Below are positions 4,463-7,421 of a DNA stretch of 7,421 bases, piece after piece. Origin of the DNA: JBDSKH01 sp050245915 (GTDB lineage Bacteria > Actinomycetota > Actinomycetes > Actinomycetales > Microbacteriaceae); assembly GCA_050245915.1 (NCBI GenBank), contig JBFWWZ010000080.1, forward strand, positions 1 through 7,421, in the 5' to 3' direction. A program made the translations under genes and the position numbers. The number at the start of each line of letters is the position of its first letter. Within the stretch, counting starts at the first letter, position 1. The notes under the pieces are model-generated. The model searched no databases, had not been told where the DNA came from, and worked only from the letters and a program-made list of their open reading frames with translations.

Positions 4463-7421
4463 AACCCGGCCACGGTTGCCGGCGCGACCTCGATCACGGC
4501 CGTCGGTGCCTTCTCCGGCACCGTGCCCCAGGGTGTCTGCACGGTCACCGCGACGGTACTCGGCGCGGCGGGCGGAAGCGCAGGAGTCGCGGCGGTGACC
4601 AACGGTAACGGCGCGGGCGCCCGGATCACGGCGACCTTCCCGGTGGTCCCGGGCCTGGCGTACAGCGGTTCGGTCGGCGGTGGCGGAACGCAGCCCTCCG
4701 GCGCGACCAGCACGTCGACGGCGGGTGCCGGCGGCGCGAACGGCGGAGGCGACGGCGGCACCAGCGGACCGATCTCCGGAATCCGCCACCATGGCGCCGG
4801 AGGTGGCGGCTACACCGAGCTCCTCCTCGGCGGGACGACGGCGGTCGTCGCCGGCGGCGGCGGCGGTGGCGGCGGCGGCCACTCGACCACGTCTGCCGGG
4901 GCGGGCGGCGACGCCGGGCTTCCGACCACCACGGGTGTCACGCCGGGATCCAACGGCAACAACGGCAAGGACACCACCGCGAGCAACCCGCAGCCGGTGG
5001 TGACCGGGGGTCGTGGAGGCGGCGCGGCCGCTGCCGGGACCGGGGGGACCAACAGCAACTCGAGCAGCGTGAACGGCCTGGACGGCTCCGGCCGCAACGG
5101 CGGCGATGGCGGCGCCGATCCCAACCCGGATGCCGGCGGTGGCGGTGGCGGTGGCTACACGGGTGGTGGCGGTGGAGCCTCGACCGTCGGCTACAACAGC
5201 CAGAACGGCACCAACGACGTCGCCGGTGCCGGTGGCGGTGGCGGCTCCAGCTACATCGCAGCCTCTGTCCCGCTGGGGTCCGGGACCTCGACGCCCAGCT
5301 CCATCTCCGCGGTCGCGGGCGCCAAGATCGCCTCCGGAGCCGGAGACGGCGCGAACGGCGCCGTGACCCTCACCTGGAACGCGTGCATCTACGACCTCGC
5401 GGTCGACAAGAGCGTCTCGCCCACGTCGGTCCCGCAGAACGGGACGGTCACCTGGACCGTCGCCATCACGAACAACGGGCCGTCCGCGATGACCCAGGGC
5501 GACACCGTCACCCTGACCGACTCGCTGCCCGGAACCGGGGCCAAGACCATCACCTCGATCGCCGTGTCCGGCGGCAGCAACGCGATCCTCGGCCGCGGCG
5601 CGTTCACCTGCACCGCCGCTGTCGGTGCCGCGATGCCAGCCAGCCTGGACTGCTCGCGTCCGTACCAGATCGGCTCAGGAGCGGCCAGCGGTGTGCGCGG
5701 CCTCGATGTCGGTGAGACCCTCACGATCACCTACACCCAGCCGGTCACCGAGGCGTCCGGGACCACGTTGACGAACACGGCGACGGTCGTGGACCGCACC
5801 ACCGGTGACAGCAACGACACGGATTCCGCGGCAACCACTGTCGTCGTGCCGCCGGGTGCCGTCGACGACACCCGCACCGGCCTCGCCATCGGCAGCGTCG
5901 TCAACGTCTCCGTGACCGCGAACGACAGCGGCACCCTGCAGGCGAACTCGGTGGTCCTCTGGAATCCGGCGACCAGCGCCACCATCGCGAGCCCGTACGT
6001 CGTCGCCGGACAGGGCACCTGGACCGTCGCCGCCGATGTCGTGACCTTCACGCCGGAGGCCGGCTTCAAGGGCGATCCGACACCCGTGACCTACCGCGTC
6101 ACCGCGACGAACGGCCTGACCGCGACGGCGCTCGTCACGCTCCTCTACGTGCCGACGGCGACGGACGACACCCTCGGCGGTGTCGCGGCCGCGACCCCGG
6201 CCACGGTGCCCGTGCTGACGAACGACGACGGCAGCTGGGACGGCTCCACTCTGCGGCTCATCGACCCCGTGACATCCACCCCCTCGACCAGCGTGACGGT
6301 CGCGGGACAGGGGACGTGGACGCTGTCCGGCTCGAATGCGGTGTTCACGCCGCAGGGGGGATACTTCGGCGATCCCACGCCGATCCGCTACCAGATCACC
6401 GACACCACCGGCGACACCGTCTCGGCGCTGATCACCGTGACCTACCTTCCGTCGGCCGTCGACGACTTCCTGGGCGGCCTCGCAATCGGCTCGACGGCGA
6501 CCGTGCACCCGCTTGCGAACGACTCCGGCACCTGGGACGGCACCACGCTGCGTCTCATCGACCCGGTCACCTCGACCGCGGTGGCGGGACCGGTGACCGT
6601 CGCCGGGCAGGGCACCTGGACCATCTCCGGCACCGACATCGTGTTCACCCCGGCCCCCGGTTTCCAGGTCGACCCCGACCCGATCCGCTACCGGATCACC
6701 GACGTGACCGGTGACGCGGTGAACGCCCGGATCACGCTGGACTACGTCCCGGCGGCGGTCGACGACTCGAGCCTCGGCCACGCCATCGGCTCGGTGGTCG
6801 ACGTCCCGGTGCTCACGAACGACGACGGCGACGTCGACGCCTCGACACTCGTCTTCACCAGCAACGGAGGCACGACGCTCGCCGTCCCCGGCTCCGGAAC
6901 CTGGACCGTCGAGGCGGGCGGGGTGATCCGGTTCTCGCCCGAGCCGGGCTTCCTGACCGACCCGGCACCGGTGGGCTACACGGTGACCGACGTGACCGGA
7001 GACAGCACCTCCGCCACGGTCACCGTCGGCTACGTCCCGCTGGCCGTGAACGACACCAGCATCGACAACCCCATCCAGACCGACGTGATCGTCGACGTGC
7101 TCGCGAACGACGACGGCGACTTCCCGTCGGGCGGCGTCCGGCTCATGGACGGCGTCACGCCGGTGTCGACCCTGATCGTCCCGGGTGAGGGCATCTGGAC
7201 GGTCCTCGCCGACGACACCATCCGGTTCCACCCGGACGCGGCCTTCCTCGGCGACCCGTCTCCGGTCACCTACCGCGTCGTCGACAGCACCGGCGACCCG
7301 GTCACCGCTCAGGTGCGGGTGACCTACATCCCCGCCGCCGACGACGACGTTCAGGTTTTTATTGCGATGGGGTCCACCGAGACCGTGCCGGTGCTCGCCA
7401 ACGACACCGGTGACTGGAACA
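4325..7421 (+). CDS. Large secreted surface protein with CshA-type fibril repeats (5' part)
   Basis: An open frame of 1032 codons from GTG 4325 that runs off the window. Residues 7-19 are basic (RPRGRRLLK), 20-37 hydrophobic, and AEA at 44-46 suggests signal peptidase cleavage before Asn47. Residues 47 to about 352 form a glycine-rich domain (LGAAGG, VGGGG, runs of nine and seven Gly, GGGGGSSYIA) like those of bacterial glycine-rich surface proteins. About 355-508 is a DUF11-like beta domain (DLAVDKSVSPTSVPQNGTV, then ITNNGPS; three Cys at or near it). From 512 onward come 96-100-residue repeats with AVDD, VLxNDDG, GQGTWT, FTPxxGFxGDP and YRITDxTGD, resembling CshA fibril repeats (the ND part also recalls Big_9 domains). 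Such proteins form long fibrils for adhesion. The cell-wall anchor is not in the window. Upstream lie a palindrome and a structured leader. Codon use turns AT-rich around 7349-7363. Function as an adhesin is inferred. Confidence 0.9.
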   Translation, partial: MDAYPVRNAARPRGRRLLKAALAAVASLSLAFAGIAVETFTSPAEANPATVAGATSITAVGAFSGTVPQGVCTVTATVLGAAGGSAGVAAVTNGNGAGARITATFPVVPGLAYSGSVGGGGTQPSGATSTSTAGAGGANGGGDGGTSGPISGIRHHGAGGGGYTELLLGGTTAVVAGGGGGGGGGHSTTSAGAGGDAGLPTTTGVTPGSNGNNGKDTTASNPQPVVTGGRGGGAAAAGTGGTNSNSSSVNGLDGSGRNGGDGGADPNPDAGGGGGGGYTGGGGGASTVGYNSQNGTNDVAGAGGGGGSSYIAASVPLGSGTSTPSSISAVAGAKIASGAGDGANGAVTLTWNACIYDLAVDKSVSPTSVPQNGTVTWTVAITNNGPSAMTQGDTVTLTDSLPGTGAKTITSIAVSGGSNAILGRGAFTCTAAVGAAMPASLDCSRPYQIGSGAASGVRGLDVGETLTITYTQPVTEASGTTLTNTATVVDRTTGDSNDTDSAATTVVVPPGAVDDTRTGLAIGSVVNVSVTANDSGTLQANSVVLWNPATSATIASPYVVAGQGTWTVAADVVTFTPEAGFKGDPTPVTYRVTATNGLTATALVTLLYVPTATDDTLGGVAAATPATVPVLTNDDGSWDGSTLRLIDPVTSTPSTSVTVAGQGTWTLSGSNAVFTPQGGYFGDPTPIRYQITDTTGDTVSALITVTYLPSAVDDFLGGLAIGSTATVHPLANDSGTWDGTTLRLIDPVTSTAVAGPVTVAGQGTWTISGTDIVFTPAPGFQVDPDPIRYRITDVTGDAVNARITLDYVPAAVDDSSLGHAIGSVVDVPVLTNDDGDVDASTLVFTSNGGTTLAVPGSGTWTVEAGGVIRFSPEPGFLTDPAPVGYTVTDVTGDSTSATVTVGYVPLAVNDTSIDNPIQTDVIVDVLANDDGDFPSGGVRLMDGVTPVSTLIVPGEGIWTVLADDTIRFHPDAAFLGDPSPVTYRVVDSTGDPVTAQVRVTYIPAADDDVQVFIAMGSTETVPVLANDTGDWN
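4853..4879 (+). repeat. GGC/GGT triplet run encoding nine glycines
   Basis: Four GGC, one GGT and four GGC codons in a row follow Val-Val-Ala in the glycine-rich domain. A second run of seven alternating GGC/GGT codons lies at 5135-5155. Both are simple-sequence tracts that can change length by slippage in steps of three, so the frame would be kept. Confidence 0.8.
5387..5857 (+). other. DUF11-like beta-sandwich domain of the surface protein
   Basis: Residues 355-511 contain DLAVDKSVSPTSVPQNGTVT, ITNNGPSAMTQGDTVTLTDS and a terminal LTNTATVVD segment. This is the usual DUF11 layout: a K-S-V/N-x-x first strand, TNNGPS, a D-x-LP turn and a final TNTATV strand. Two cysteines (in FTCTA and LDCSR) lie in the middle insert and could pair. 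It links the glycine-rich part to the fibril repeats. Confidence 0.65.
5858..7421 (+). repeat. Tandem CshA-type fibril repeats, five complete and one cut off
   Basis: Repeat starts (AVDD or equivalent) are at 5858, 6158, 6455, 6755, 7043 and 7337, giving lengths of 100, 99, 100, 96 and 98 residues; the sixth is cut by the window end after 28 residues. Each complete repeat has xVLxND(D)G early, GxGTWTV in the middle, F(T/S/H)P near residue 70 and GDPxPxxYxxTDxTGD followed by a YVP end strand. Repeats 2 and 3 are the closest pair, sharing LRLIDPVTST and much of the DNA around it. Repeat 1 is the most divergent, with TATNG in place of TDxTGD. Confidence 0.85.

Noticed and set aside
4192..4608. 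A + strand frame overlapping the palindrome and the adhesin start
   Set aside because: Its composition is shadow-like (Arg/Gly/His-rich), it overlaps the signal peptide region in another frame, and it shows no recognisable domain.
5675..7231. A 518-codon open frame on the - strand opposite the fibril repeats
   Set aside because: Its product is Arg/Asp/Gly/Val-rich and repeats with the period of the sense repeats. It is what the antisense of G/C-third-position codons gives. The sense frame has a signal peptide and clear domains.
5858..7421. Regular repeats considered as a CRISPR or satellite array
   Set aside because: The period is about 290-300 bp, the units are divergent in DNA and conserved in protein, and they are in frame inside one long gene.
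7337..7421. Possible frameshift or assembly error at the AT-rich patch
   Set aside because: Residues before and after the patch align without gaps to the matching part of the other repeats, so the frame is kept.

Overview
The window is about 7.4 kb of very GC-rich DNA with strong G/C third-position bias, GTG starts and short gaps. It fits a high-GC actinobacterium. The style of prs, the permease/CoA-transferase pair, the actinobacterial surface protein and frequent GCATCC/GGATGC hexamers suggest Microbacteriaceae, probably a Microbacterium relative (inference). No rRNA, tRNA, CRISPR array, transposase or phage gene is seen.

Layout from left to right: (1) the 3' end of prs on the + strand, ending at 287. 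(2) Two - strand genes converging on it: a 129-residue single-pass membrane protein (1090-1479), then a 240-residue membrane-anchored protein (321-1043) with a lysozyme-like pattern around a WMRQENG motif. They are 46 bp apart and may be cotranscribed. (3) Diverging from these on the + strand, an APC-type amino acid permease (1512-2759) and, one base after its stop, a 460-residue family III CoA-transferase (2761-4143). The permease has a TAGCAT hexamer exactly where a leaderless -10 box should lie and has no Shine-Dalgarno. (4) A 181-bp gap (4144-4324) with three inverted-repeat structures: a 5-bp GAAAA-loop hairpin, a perfect 23-nt palindrome, and a nested stem structure just upstream of the next gene. 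(5) From 4325 to the window end, an incomplete surface-protein gene of at least 1032 codons: signal peptide, glycine-rich domain, DUF11-like domain, then five complete and one cut-off CshA-type fibril repeats of 96-100 residues.

Functionally the window mixes housekeeping (PRPP synthesis), a two-gene envelope module of unknown role, a probable transport/CoA-ester module of unknown substrate, and a long fibrillar adhesin-like protein. I see no defence or mobile system. The least routine items are the structured adhesin leader with its palindrome, the adhesin architecture with a patch of odd codons in its last visible repeat, the small-domain-first CoA-transferase, the membrane-anchored lysozyme-like protein, and a 17-bp direct repeat across the prs stop codon.
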